DNA from: Lichtheimia corymbifera B2541
Lineage: Eukaryota > Mucoromycota > Mucoromycetes > Mucorales > Lichtheimiaceae
Direction: 5' to 3'
Length of the DNA: 64,000 nucleotides
Assembly (NCBI GenBank): GCA_000697475.1
Contig: JNEU01001170.1
Location: forward strand, 62,001 to 126,000
In this document: positions 1 to 11,209 of the stretch, piece by piece
Numbering within the stretch: position 1 is the stretch's first letter
Layout: each line of letters begins with the position of its first letter
The notes under the pieces: generated by a model
Databases searched by the model: none
What the model was told of the DNA's origin: nothing
Seen by the model: the letters and a program-made list of their open reading frames with translations, nothing else
Translations under genes and position numbers: made by a program

Positions 1-878
1 CAAATTACAACCCCCATTGCATCATAGATACAAGAAAATCTAAATACCGGTGTCCATTGATTTCATCATTCTACTATGCGGTGGGGTAGGTAGTAACATC
101 CATCCCCCTTTCTTTAGTCGGAGACAAGGAGTTTACACACTCACGCACAAGATCTGACTTTGGTTGCCATGGCAGTGGACGTGCGTTGCACAGGCCGACT
201 GGGATCGGGGCATAGCTTGCATAGGGGCTTTATCATGCCAAGGTAAAGTGGTCGATAAGCAACTGTGCAATGTTGGCATTGAGGAGTCATTTTTGTGTTC
301 CCTTGCAAAAAAAAAACAGCAACAGGTTGTGTATACAAGGAGTGCTCCTCATAATGCAATTACAAGTTTGTGTGACATTTTTCAGCAGCAGAGATGATAA
401 TAGATCGCCCTTTTGTTGATCATGATCCAGAATTTCCATATCATAATGAGACCCATGCTATATTGTTTTGGTCTCTTTATTCAATAAATAGAACATGAGA
501 GTGTGGCTTTGTCAAATATCCTTAACGTAAGATTATTGAACTTTACATGTAAAAGTGATGCGTGTAATCTTGCATGTAATACCTTACGGCTGGGTCAAAT
601 CGACGACACACGGCAGGTGTTTGTCTCCTTAAACCCCTTGAGACTGTCATCCAACAACTCAGTTCCATACAAACAAGCTCACACTTTCTGAGATGTGATT
701 TTCAAGGGGTAAGTGATCGCTCTATATGATATGCCGTGCACATCAGCGGCAAAGAAAATATGAGTAGCCGAGTTGAAATGTCGTTTAGTGCAATAGGGAG
801 TAATAATAATGCTCGGTGCCATCACTTGTATGATTGAAACAGATAAAAATGCAAGGATGCTGTATCAGGATGTGTGTG

Positions 879-886
879 TATAAATA
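879..886 (+). promoter_or_regulatory. TATA box of the first secreted-protein gene
   Basis: The perfect TATAAATA lies 83 bp upstream of the ATG at 962. The paralogous gene has the same string 81 bp upstream of its ATG, so the element has kept its position after duplication. This fits a core promoter of a strongly expressed gene; the role is inferred from position and consensus. Confidence 0.7.
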
Positions 887-961
887 CTCGACATCTTATA
901 ATCCTCGTTAACCATTATCCTCCTCACATACATACAAATCTTTGCTTTATAATCAACAATC

Positions 962-1495
962 ATGCGCTTCACTGCTATCTCTCTCGCTACTATTGCTTGC
1001 CTTATTGCCACTGCTCAAGCTGCTCCCCCTCCTCAACTTGCTCCTTTGGCTCTTGGCAAGCGGGTTTTAGGTGGTGATGCTTTATCAGCTGTTGATGGCA
1101 AGGGTGTTGGTGGTGCTACCTCTGGTTTGGGTGGTTGCAGCAATCCCGCTCCTGCTGGCCCTAATGGATACCCCACTGTCGATCCCTCGGTCACATCTCC
1201 CAAGGGTGTTGTTCAAAGCTTGGTTGTATCATTGTATCCAGGCCTTTCCAAGACCACTGAGCAAGTCGATGAATTGGTTGCTGCTGTCCTTGGCGCTCTT
1301 GGTGCTGACAAGCTCGCTGATGGTGTTCTCGGTGGTGGATTAGGTGTCGTTAATGACCTTGCTCAAAAGCTTGGTTTGGAAGTTGGATGCATTGTCCAGA
1401 CCATCAAGGAAACGGTCGAGAGTGTGTTGGGTGCCGACAAGGCCAAGGATCTTGAAGCTGCTGGTGGTGATGCTGCATCATCATCCCAACAATAA
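962..1495 (+). CDS. Secreted small alanine/glycine-rich protein, copy 1
   Basis: This intron-less gene encodes 177 aa. Residues 1-20 form a classical signal peptide (MRF followed by a hydrophobic core and AQA-A at the likely cleavage site), so the product is probably secreted. The mature part is rich in Gly, Ala, Val, Leu and Ser, has two cysteines (in GGCSNP and VGCIVQ), a proline-rich stretch around residues 58-76, and an amphipathic helical C-terminal half ending in a Ser/Gln tail. I do not recognise the family. It is a tandem paralogue of the 168-aa protein at 3156-3662; copy 1 has about nine extra residues after the signal peptide. A TATA box lies 83 bp upstream. The ATG is chosen because it opens the signal peptide and aligns with the paralogue start. 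An overlapping 90-aa frame is a shadow. Confidence 0.85.
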   Translation: MRFTAISLATIACLIATAQAAPPPQLAPLALGKRVLGGDALSAVDGKGVGGATSGLGGCSNPAPAGPNGYPTVDPSVTSPKGVVQSLVVSLYPGLSKTTEQVDELVAAVLGALGADKLADGVLGGGLGVVNDLAQKLGLEVGCIVQTIKETVESVLGADKAKDLEAAGGDAASSSQQ

Positions 1496-1600
1496 GAAGG
1501 TCAAGATTAGATAATAGTCTTAGCATGTTGCTGTTGTTTGCTTTTTCATTATTGATATAATAATATACGAATGTACCTTTTGATCATACCCTGACATCCA

Positions 1601-2439
1601 TTTTGTGCATATGATATGTTTGCATATCCTTTATTCCAAGTAACATGGTTAGATTTGGTGTATCTACTATGGCTAAAACCTGTTGCTCTTTATTGTGCTT
1701 ATTCAATTTGAAGGCTCATGCTCGGTCAAAGCTAATCTTTGGTGCTGTTATGCATGCCTTAATAATAGCAATCCTTCGACATAGCCGAGTCCAGAGGATG
1801 CTACTACTATGAAATGGCTATTTTGGTTGCTTTCATTGGACGTCTAGGTTGTGGAAAATTCAAACCTACTTATGATAACAAATGGTCAACTCGACATCTG
1901 AGAATCCAGTTCATTTGCAATTGATAGATAGCAATCGTATCACAATCCCATTATGCATCAACAAGGGCAACGGGCATGTTTGACTTTAGGTAGACGCGGA
2001 TTGATGCTGAATAATAGGATATCGAGATGTCAGCAGTTTTGAAAATCTCTCATTACCATTGCCATAATTCTGGTCAAGCATCTTGCATTATGGTTACATT
2101 TCAAGGACTTACCTATTAGTCAGTACACCACATGGTACGTTCTTTGGATGCTCTTTGTTGTATGTCACCACCATTATCTCCATCATCCGGCTCCGCCAGG
2201 GGCTCTCTTTCTATCGGGATCCGGAAGTTTGCATTATTGCAATGATGGCTGTTGGCATTATGATACGCCAATCACAATCCATCAGGTACCAAAGTACCCC
2301 GGTAACAAGGTTTTTCTACCATCTCGTGGACACACGTAATGATGCTTGTATACCTTTTTGATAACTTGTCTTTGTTTCTTGTGCTTTGTACGTATCATGT
2401 ATGCAATCACCACGCATCTGGTTGAATAAATTATGATTG
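1601..2439. other. Intergenic spacer between the duplicated units
   Basis: No convincing gene is visible. Open frames of 60-90 codons here lack similarity to anything I recognise and have no signal peptide or splice-supported continuation. The spacer separates the 3' flank of copy 1 from the upstream flank of copy 2. Confidence 0.5.
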
Positions 2440-3074
2440 CATAGCCGATAAGCAATCGTGTAGCTAATAGGAGCACTTTAACTGGGTTGTTATTATGTTG
2501 AACCTTGTGTTCCTCGAGAAACACAGCAGCTTGTTTGGTACACAAGGAGTGTTCATAATACAGAAAGTCAATTCGTGTAACATTTGAAGATAAGGGATCG
2601 CCTGTGGATTCATCAACAGCAAAAAAAAAGAACCCACATCACATTCTCCAGTGCCATATGAATGTCTACTTTTATCAGATGCCATTTGTTTCACTATTTG
2701 GAATATGTAATGTACTTTGTCAACAATCCTTGCTTTAATACAGGGAGGGGGTTTCGCATGATGATGTAGATGCGATGCATGTAATAATGCATCCCGCATG
2801 GCTGCTGGGTCAAATCGACAAACGCAGGTGCTTGTCTCCTTAACCCCCTTGAGACTACAATCCAGTAACTCAGTTCCATGCAAACAAGCTCACACTTTCT
2901 GAGATGTGATTTTCAAGGGGTAAATCAATCGATCAATGTTGTATGCTGGTACAGCGGCAAAGAAAATATGGGTGGCCGAGTTGAAATGTCGTTAGTGTAA
3001 TAGGGAGTAATTGTCGGCTTCATGTTGATGCAACGAGCAAGGTTCAAGAAGGTTGGTGGTAGAGAGAAGATGTG

Positions 3075-3082
3075 TATAAATA
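3075..3082 (+). promoter_or_regulatory. TATA box of the second secreted-protein gene
   Basis: TATAAATA lies 81 bp upstream of the ATG at 3156, matching the position of the element in the paralogous copy at 879. Confidence 0.7.
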
Positions 3083-3155
3083 CTAGGCAACTTTTTCAGC
3101 TCTCGTTTATCATTATCCTCACATACAAATCTCTTCTTTACAAATCAATACCAAC

Positions 3156-3662
3156 ATGCGCTTCACTACTATCTCTCTCGCTGCCATTGCTTGCTTTGTT
3201 GCCGCTGTTCAAGCTGCTCCTACTCAACCAGGTGCTTTGGATGGTGCTTTATCAGCTGTTGATGGCAAGGGTGTTAGTGGTGCTACTTCTGCTTTGGGTG
3301 GTTGCAGCAATCCCGCTCCTGCAGGCCCTAATGGATACCCCACTGTCGATCCCTCGGTCACATCTCCCAAGGGTGTTGTTCAAAGCTTGGTTGTATCATT
3401 GTATCCAGGCCTTTCCAAGACCACTGAACAAGTCGATGAATTGGTTGCTGACGTCCTTAACGCTCTTGGTGCCGACAAGCTCGCTGATGGTGTTCTCGGT
3501 GGTGGATTAGGTGTCGTTAATGACCTTGCACATAAGCTTGGTTTGGAAGTTGGATGCCTTGTCCAAACCATCAAGGAAACGGTTGAGAAGGTGTTGGGTG
3601 CTGACAAGGCCAAGGATCTTGAAGCTGCTGGTGGTGATGCTGCGTCCTCATCTCAACAATAA
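3156..3662 (+). CDS. Secreted small alanine/glycine-rich protein, copy 2
   Basis: This intron-less gene encodes 168 aa and is the tandem paralogue of 962-1495. The signal peptide (residues 1-20, ending VQA-A) is followed by a shorter linker and then by a nearly identical mature domain with the same two cysteines (GGCSNP, VGCLVQ). Differences cluster in the linker and at scattered positions such as AAVLGA against ADVLNA. Over the central part (about 1159-1260 against 3326-3427) the DNA is identical, including third codon positions, while the upstream flanks are clearly diverged. That suggests gene conversion or strong codon constraint. Family and function are unknown; secretion is inferred from the signal peptide. 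Confidence 0.85.
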   Translation: MRFTTISLAAIACFVAAVQAAPTQPGALDGALSAVDGKGVSGATSALGGCSNPAPAGPNGYPTVDPSVTSPKGVVQSLVVSLYPGLSKTTEQVDELVADVLNALGADKLADGVLGGGLGVVNDLAHKLGLEVGCLVQTIKETVEKVLGADKAKDLEAAGGDAASSSQQ

Positions 3663-3782
3663 GAAGGTCAACCTTAGCTATTAGGCGTAACATAGTTACT
3701 ACTGTTGTTGTTTGATATCCTCTACTACAATCTATAATAATATACATGCAATATATCGTTTGCCATATCCTGACATCATTAT

Positions 3783-4450
3783 TGTGTAACTGAACGCACT
3801 TTTAAAAGTGAAAATTTTGGTGAAGATGGATGGCATCAAAAGCGGTCTTTATTAGTTCTACGTCCACCATCGCCATTATTGTTTGTATTGGGTATCCATC
3901 ATATGGAGGGTGGGATTAGAATTGGAATGATGTCAAATGAAATGTAAAGCAGTATCCTTGACAAAAGAAAAGAGTGCACAAGGCGAAACCTATCATTATA
4001 TAGCGAAGAAAGAGAGAAAGGAACAATGAGATTATGTCCGGTGATGGCGTTCTTTTGATCCGTTGTTGTTCCGGTGTTCGAGTATCACATGAGATCTTTT
4101 TTTGGTAATTCCATTGCAACACATACAACTCATGTTCCGCTGTTATCCGTATCCGCATCCGAACAGCAAATGGCTTTTCTTTATTCAAGCAAGACATGGT
4201 GGGTTATTGATACAAATAGAGACCAGAGAGATATCCCCTTGGAAACTAACAAGGGTTGCCAGGGGACATGCATTTCTAACAACACGTGGATACACGTTAA
4301 TGCTTGACGTATGTATAATCCTCTTCTTGCATCGTGGTACATTGCTATCACGGTTGCTACACACACAAAAAGAACAGCTCCGCCAACTCTTTCTTTCTCT
4401 TTGCTCTTTCTTTTTCTCACCTGTTCACTACATACTCTTCACAATCAGTC
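3783..4450. other. Intergenic region upstream of YPT6
   Basis: No gene recognised. The last 70 bp before the YPT6 start are strongly pyrimidine-rich (ctctttctttttctcacc-type tract), a pattern seen before several other genes in the window and probably part of the core promoter or 5' leader. Confidence 0.4.
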
Positions 4451-5626
<1,176 letters not shown>

Positions 5627-5926
5627 ACCACCCAGGGCACTGCATCAGGCCTCTTGTCTCCCAACCCCTTGTTGCTTTCCAATCCCATATACACCATTCA
5701 CTATCTCTTTTTTTACCCCTTCAATTAGCTAATCTATTTGATATCTGTCTCTATAAAAATAATACAAGAAACAAAGCGCTTTTTCTAATCAATGGTACTA
5801 TTTTCTGTATGAGTCATCATTCCGCGGAGTGGCATGCTGTGTGAGTGTGTGAGTGTGTTGCTTGAATACAATGCGTGAATGACATGGATACGAGGACATT
5901 TCTTTCTTCTCTTTGTGTACTCGAAC

Positions 5927-7281
5927 ATGTCGGTTAGACCCTTGAAGGTGTTGATATCAAATGATGACGGTATATGCTCCTTGTCCATATAAATCCTTGA
6001 TACTGACTTCTTGCTCATGCATAGGTCCTCCTTGTCATGAAGAATCGCCGTTCATTCTCCCGTTCATTGAGCACTTGGAAAGCCTTGGTTGGGATGTCAA
6101 GTACGAAAAATACATCTTGAATAGGCTTTATGTAAGCGACTAATGAGAACAATAGAGTGTGCCTTCCCGATTCCCAAAAGTCGTGGATCTCCAAGTCGTT
6201 CATGATAAAGGAGCACGTTGAAATGAGTTACTACCATCGAGAAACAGGCGAACGTAGTTATCACAGACAAGCACCGTCTGATATTGTCCTGGTAAGCGTT
6301 GATTAGGATTGTGTGGTATAGTTGGAATGTGCCTGACATGGAGACCTATACGCTGCATGATTTAGCTCAGTGCTACACCTGCCACTTGCATCAACATTGC
6401 CCTGCATCACATATTCAAGGATGAGGAATTTGACTTGGTCATTGGAGGTCCTAATTTTGGACGCAACTCGGCAAAGTAAGTGTGGATCACTTTTGCAATC
6501 TATCATATACAAACTCATATTCTTTTGGTAGCATTTACACGTTGTCATCCGGTACCATTGGAGCTGCACTGTAAGTGAGGGATGACTTTTTCAGAGGAGC
6601 TTACCTATTGACGCTGTTGAATTCTTTCTAGTGAAGCTGTCATGAGCCAAAAGAAAGCGATTGCATTGTCGTTTGCATTTTTCTCACGAGACTTTGCCAA
6701 GGACAAAATCCAATGTGCATGTCAAATGGGTAAATATCTCAATACACTTGACGATACATCATATCCTTATTCTATCTTCATAGCTTCGAACGTGATCCAG
6801 CACTTGTATCAAAAGGATATGTGGCCTGCACACGGCTTATTTAATGTGAACGTGCCATTGGTGAATGAACTACGCCCTGTACGGTTGACTCATTTCCACA
6901 CCACAAGTTATGGCAGTCTTTTCCGCCCACTCAAAGATAAAATGATATCTGACTCGGCAACCACCAGCGATGTCTCAGGAGAAATGGTTGAGCAAAGTGT
7001 ACGTAGTGAAGCTGAAGGCCATGAACCAGGAAAGACCATCTTCCACTTTGCACCTGATATCAAGAGCATGAGCCATCCAGCTGATCCAGAATCCAACACG
7101 GATGCTTGGGCATTACAGAATCGTTATGTCTCCGGTAAGGTTTGCTTGAAAGAATGTTGGGATGCATAAATAACCTGTCGTTGTTATTCTTTGTTCTATA
7201 GTGACTCCTATGGTTGCTGCATACCAGATCGCGAATATGGATAAGGATTATGAACTCGATTCTTTACATGCAAAGATCTAA
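5927..7281 (+). CDS. SurE-like 5'/3'-nucleotidase or acid phosphatase
   Basis: The first exon starts MSVRPLKVLISNDDG, the metal-binding ISNDDG signature of the SurE family, and is split by an intron inside the final Gly codon. Later exons give GPPCHEESPFILPF, VCLPDSQKSWISKS, SATPATCINIALHH, and GGPNFGRNS, which match the second conserved block (TPATC...DLVISGPNxGRN). The following exon (SGTIGAALEAVMSQKKAIALS) matches the GTVGAAxEGxxxGxPAIAxS region. The last exon ends NMDKDYELDSLHAKI. There are about six introns. SurE proteins dephosphorylate nucleoside monophosphates and sometimes polyphosphate; fungal members include secreted or cytosolic acid phosphatases. No signal peptide is visible, so a cytosolic enzyme is more likely. 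It follows YPT6 by 300 bp on the same strand. Confidence 0.85.
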
Positions 7282-8019
7282 TTAGAGTATCATATCAATA
7301 ATAAATTGGTTACTACAAAAGGAGGTTGAGCATTATCTATGCGTGTGATTATCACGTCCCCTCTCAAAGCCGGAAGCATACTACACCATCCCATCTCCCA
7401 CCCCATATAATAAAGGAACGTGCGTTACGGTGTTGTCAATCACAAAAGAAAGGGCAGTGAGTTATATGTATTATGGCATGCAGCCTTTGTTCAAGGCACA
7501 ATGAATCAATCAGACCCTTTCTCCTCCTCTCTTTTTCCTTTATCACAGCATTCACAAGTGGATACACTTTCATAATCCTGTATTTGCCATCACATAAATC
7601 TCTCTGTAACACAACGCATCATGTTCTCGTGACGAGTACAACTCAGGGAGACGGAAGATTGTATTCGTTAACTCAGCTTTTAATCCAACATCAAACACAA
7701 GAGATGGGTTGAGAGGTACAATGAATTGCTCCAATAGGGGAGGTGCATCGATATGAGAAGTTCCTATCTTTCGGGTGTGTATGGTGCGAAAGTGAATTGG
7801 ATGGCACTTTATGCGTGATCAAAATATGCAGTTGGATGGTGATGATGGTTGTACATGGTTGACAGGTTGCACGAAGGATGACCAAAGTGGCTGCCATGGA
7901 ATAGGTGTAAAGCACATGAAGGATGTACCGAGCATCCAGCAGGGTGATAGCAAAGCATCAAGATCAAGCTGACAAAGGATGCATAATAACAAAGGTCACT
8001 TTTTTCACGCGTTGTGTAT
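7282..8019. other. Intergenic region downstream of the SurE-like gene
   Basis: No gene recognised. The region leads into the dispersed repeat; the open frames present are short and lack support. Confidence 0.4.
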
Positions 8020-8645
8020 ATTCATATCCCTCCATCCCACATACCAAACCAGTATCCATATTCGTATCCATATCCCTCCATCCCATGTACCAAACCAATA
8101 TCCATATTCGTATCCATATCCATAAGAAATCATATGTATTAAAGCAAGTTGCTACGCCTAAATGAAGCTCCTTCTATACGATGACTATCTGCTGCTCACG
8201 TAAAAAGGGCTGCAAGGCAGGTTGCTGCAAGTAGCTCGAGACACTGGGGTAACGACCTCCATAATAGCCGCTGTTGTTACGGTTGGTCGTGGCAGAGGAG
8301 TGAGCAAGAGAGCGTGTGATGCAGTAAAATGACTGGGTTGCGAAGGCTGTTTGAAACAATCGAGTAAAGAGCTTGCTAATGGCTGCTGCTGTTACGATTG
8401 GCCGTGACAGAGGAGAGTGCAGTGTCAAGAAAGCGGGTATTGTAGTGTGGTGCACACGCCATGGACTTGCCATTCAGTCAAAGGCTTTCATATCAAGGCA
8501 GTTGTAGGATTGACATGATGGGTTGAAGCAGAGCAATCGTTCTCAAGCTGTGTGAGTGTAGTTGAATGGGGCAACAGTTGAGAATGGGAGGAGGAAGAGG
8601 GAAGAAGCTGACGTGAAAGAAGTGGAAATTGAATTGGCGGGTTGC
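8020..8645 (+). repeat. Dispersed repeat, copy 1 (~600 bp)
   Basis: The segment aligns in the same orientation with 36450-37045. Both begin with a degenerate catatcc/ccatatcc microsatellite, continue through a shared tattaa(a/g)gc(a/g)agttgct block, and then share about 450 bp at roughly 80 % identity by eye, ending at a gaggaagagggaag-type purine tract. Inside each copy a block of about 115 bp is itself repeated in tandem (starting near 8266 and 8383 here), carrying gctgttacg(g/a)ttgg and cagaggag. I see no terminal inverted repeats and no transposase. On the minus strand an open frame (about 8174-8473) is conserved between copies. Confidence 0.75.
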
Positions 8646-9085
8646 CTGATGTTGAATTGATTTGCTAGTTGCCTTGAACATGGTGTACAGAGCAGCTATC
8701 AGAGTAGTCTCTTGTTATAAATATTGAAAGACAAAGGGTTGCAGGTTCATATAAAGATGAATGCTACCATCGTAGTGGTTTCACAAATGTGTAAGCTTAT
8801 TTTAAGATCATCGCTCCACAGGTCGTGTTAAGCCATTCAACAAGCAATTAAATTCATGAACGAATCGAACATCCGGGCCGCTAGTTATATCATCAAGTCA
8901 ATAAATTTCATTCGAAGAAGCGGATCCATTGAATGGAATACAAAAAAAGTAGATGAATCGAAACAAGGAAATAACGAGTGGAAGAGGAACTAATAGTGTA
9001 CTAGGAGTGATTCTACTAGCTGGTATCATTGTTTGGTTGGGACCAATATTTGCAAGCCGTCATTGGAGGTTTAGTGAATCGCAGT
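8646..9085. other. Intergenic region between the repeat and the 126-aa secreted gene
   Basis: Nothing recognised; AT-rich non-coding sequence, including the likely 3' end of the minus-strand gene that stops at 9086. Confidence 0.4.
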
Positions 9086-9466
9086 TTAAGTGCGCTCATC
9101 CTCACTGTTTTTAACGGATCCGCTAGTGGTTCCTGTCGTTGCTTGACCGCCGGTTTTTGCAGCGGCTGCGGTTTTGTCGCCAGTTGCAGCGGGTTTACCC
9201 ATACCAACCGTTTCACCAACTTGTGGGAGATTGCCACCAAGGACGTGTATACCAGTGTTATCGAGGTTGTCTTGGGCAACACGTAAACCAGTCAAAGGAG
9301 CATCACCAGCAGGAGTTTTGGTAAGAGATGACTCTACAGTATGTTGTGCCTTATTGAGAGGATCAGCGTAACCACCCAACAACATGTCAAGAACAGGTAA
9401 AGGAGAGGCTTGGATGTTGATAATGAAAGAAAGAACTGCGATGAAAACGAAAGTAAGGGAGCGCAT
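9086..9466 (-). CDS. Small secreted protein (126 aa)
   Basis: This intron-less gene on the minus strand encodes 126 aa. Residues 1-20 are a signal peptide (MRS, hydrophobic core, ending IQASP). The mature region has no cysteine, contains LLGGYADPLNKAQ and VLGGNLPQVGETVG, and ends in a low-complexity Thr/Gly/Ala/Lys-rich tail. I do not recognise the family. The MR[SF] start, the signal peptide ending before a Pro-rich start of the mature chain, and the Gly/Ala-rich composition resemble the neighbouring secreted proteins in this 13-kb stretch, but no alignable homology is evident. A TATA-like element lies about 60 bp upstream. Confidence 0.7.
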   Translation of the reverse strand: MRSLTFVFIAVLSFIINIQASPLPVLDMLLGGYADPLNKAQHTVESSLTKTPAGDAPLTGLRVAQDNLDNTGIHVLGGNLPQVGETVGMGKPAATGDKTAAAAKTGGQATTGTTSGSVKNSEDERT

Positions 9467-9523
9467 TATGGCGTGAATAAGATGTGTTGACGTTTATAAA
9501 ATTCTTGATGCCCAACATTGGCG

Positions 9524-9533
9524 CTTTTATATA
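9524..9533 (-). promoter_or_regulatory. TATA-like element of the 126-aa secreted gene
   Basis: Read on the minus strand this is TATATAAAAG, about 60 bp upstream of the ATG at 9466. It is the best core-promoter match in the region. Confidence 0.5.
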
Positions 9534-9569
9534 TCGTTTTTGCCAAATGATCCCATTATCCCTGATGTC

Positions 9570-11209
9570 TTTTGACATCGTATTTGCTTCATCTCCTTGA
9601 CTAGTAATGAAGTTGCCATGTATAGAAATCTGATGGCTTTACTCTTATCGAACAACACATCCCCTCCCATACTGCAAAATATATTTGTCAAGCGAAAGGA
9701 GATACCTTGACATCTCTCCCAAAACCACGCATACTCCCCTTTTTCCTCTTTGGGAAGCAATTCACACATTCAATCATTTGTACCCCTCTCTTTCTATTCG
9801 GACGTTGACGCTTCCATGATAATAGACGATCTCATTACGTGTTTGCGGATCCTCCTATAATGATAGTACTATGCATATGGAAATAACGAGGACGAGGACA
9901 ATAAATGGATAACACACATTGCTTGCTTGTTCGTCATGAAGGAGTGATCTTCCTACTGTGGATAATACATACCAGTATGCGATCATCCTACATGCAATGA
10001 TATTGATACACCCATTAGATGAATAGTATATATCAAAGACATGGGAACAGTATAACCTGAAAAATGCTATGACTCTGATCCGATGACTGGGAGTGTAACC
10101 CTGGTATCAGAAGAACGCCTCACATACATACACCATCACACGTTTTACTCGATTGATAATATTGCATGCAAAGTTCATGAAAGGAGCAAGGATGTGGTTT
10201 GCACGGACGAGATGGTGTACGGTGTTCTAGGAGGAAGGAGCTTACAGCAAGGTTCTCCGCACATACAGGTTGTATGATGCAACGTCCCTAATGCAAGCAG
10301 AGTACTGTATCATTCAAACACCGTTATATGTCAAGCGAGGACACCAAAGTCAGATCAGTAGAATCGCCTTTGCCATGTGCTGCTGCAGGAGTTGGAAAAA
10401 CAATCCAAGCAAGCCTGAATGCTTTGCGTCATGTGCTATGATCCTCTCCTTCTTGCCAATACAGCTCTTTATTTCAATTGCATGTTATGGCTCAACCAGG
10501 ACATAATCAATCTGCTGGGTATGTAATCACAAAGAATGTATCAATACCAAGAATTGAAGATCGACAACTTTGGCGAATTGGGGTAAAGGTCGTATTGTAT
10601 CTCTTAAATGAACTCCGTGGGTGATCAATTTCATGCTCAATTTTGGTCATCATTTCTTGCCTCCTTTACATTCTTGGTCAACATCCTACTAGAGTCCATA
10701 TTGTGGATCGAAACCTACTGCTACTTAAGATAATGACAATCAAAAATGCAGCAAGTGTGCCTCGTTGTTTATGCTGGTGAGTGATACCATATCGCATGTT
10801 TATGGGTGATCATAGAGCGGTTTTATGTGGGAGGCAATACCTTCGGTGATGGATATTATCATACGGAATTTAAATCTATAATGGTATTAATCAACTGTTG
10901 CTTATCAAATGCAAGGTGTACACATAAGCATATGTGACCAGATTTAATAACACCTTGTACTGCTTTATGAAGCAAAATATTTCGATCATGTGTGGCGTGT
11001 AATGACATGTAGCCAAGTAAAGAAATGGCTATATGATGATAATAATGCTCGAGATAAGATAGAAAATTCATTCAACAACAACAAAATTCAGTTTTCAAAG
11101 CTTGCTTTACTCAGACAAAAAGAATATGCATCTATAGGCACAACAACAATTCGATACATTGAGATATTGGGGAAGGGATAGTGGGAAAATTGGTATCACA
11201 GAATCCTAT
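9570..11209. other. Gene-poor 1.6-kb intergenic region
   Basis: No convincing gene. Several 60-80-codon frames occur on both strands, but none shows a signal peptide, recognisable motif or splice-linked neighbour. It separates two minus-strand secreted-protein genes. Confidence 0.45.

Larger units (their letters stand above)
240..1600 (+). repeat. Left copy of a tandem segmental duplication
   Basis: This segment and 2440-3780 are two copies of one ancestral unit in the same orientation, offset by about 2.2 kb. Similarity covers an upstream stretch (around 245-400 against 2445-2600), the promoter (around 590-810 against 2805-3020), the secreted-protein gene, and about 100 bp of 3' flank. The coding part is far more similar than the upstream part. 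A shared upstream block includes the string tttctgagatgtgattttc in both copies. Confidence 0.8.
2440..3780 (+). repeat. Right copy of the tandem segmental duplication
   Basis: Same-orientation partner of 240-1600. The promoter block, TATA element, coding region and 3' flank all align; small insertions and deletions have accumulated in the non-coding parts, showing the duplication is not very recent. Confidence 0.8.

Noticed and set aside
8026..8130. Regular spacing of catatcc units, considered as a CRISPR-like array
   Set aside because: The units are a degenerate microsatellite without spacer/repeat alternation, and the genome is eukaryotic.
9029..9371. Plus-strand frames opposite the 126-aa secreted protein
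   Set aside because: They are antisense shadows; the minus-strand frame has a clear signal peptide and upstream TATA-like element.
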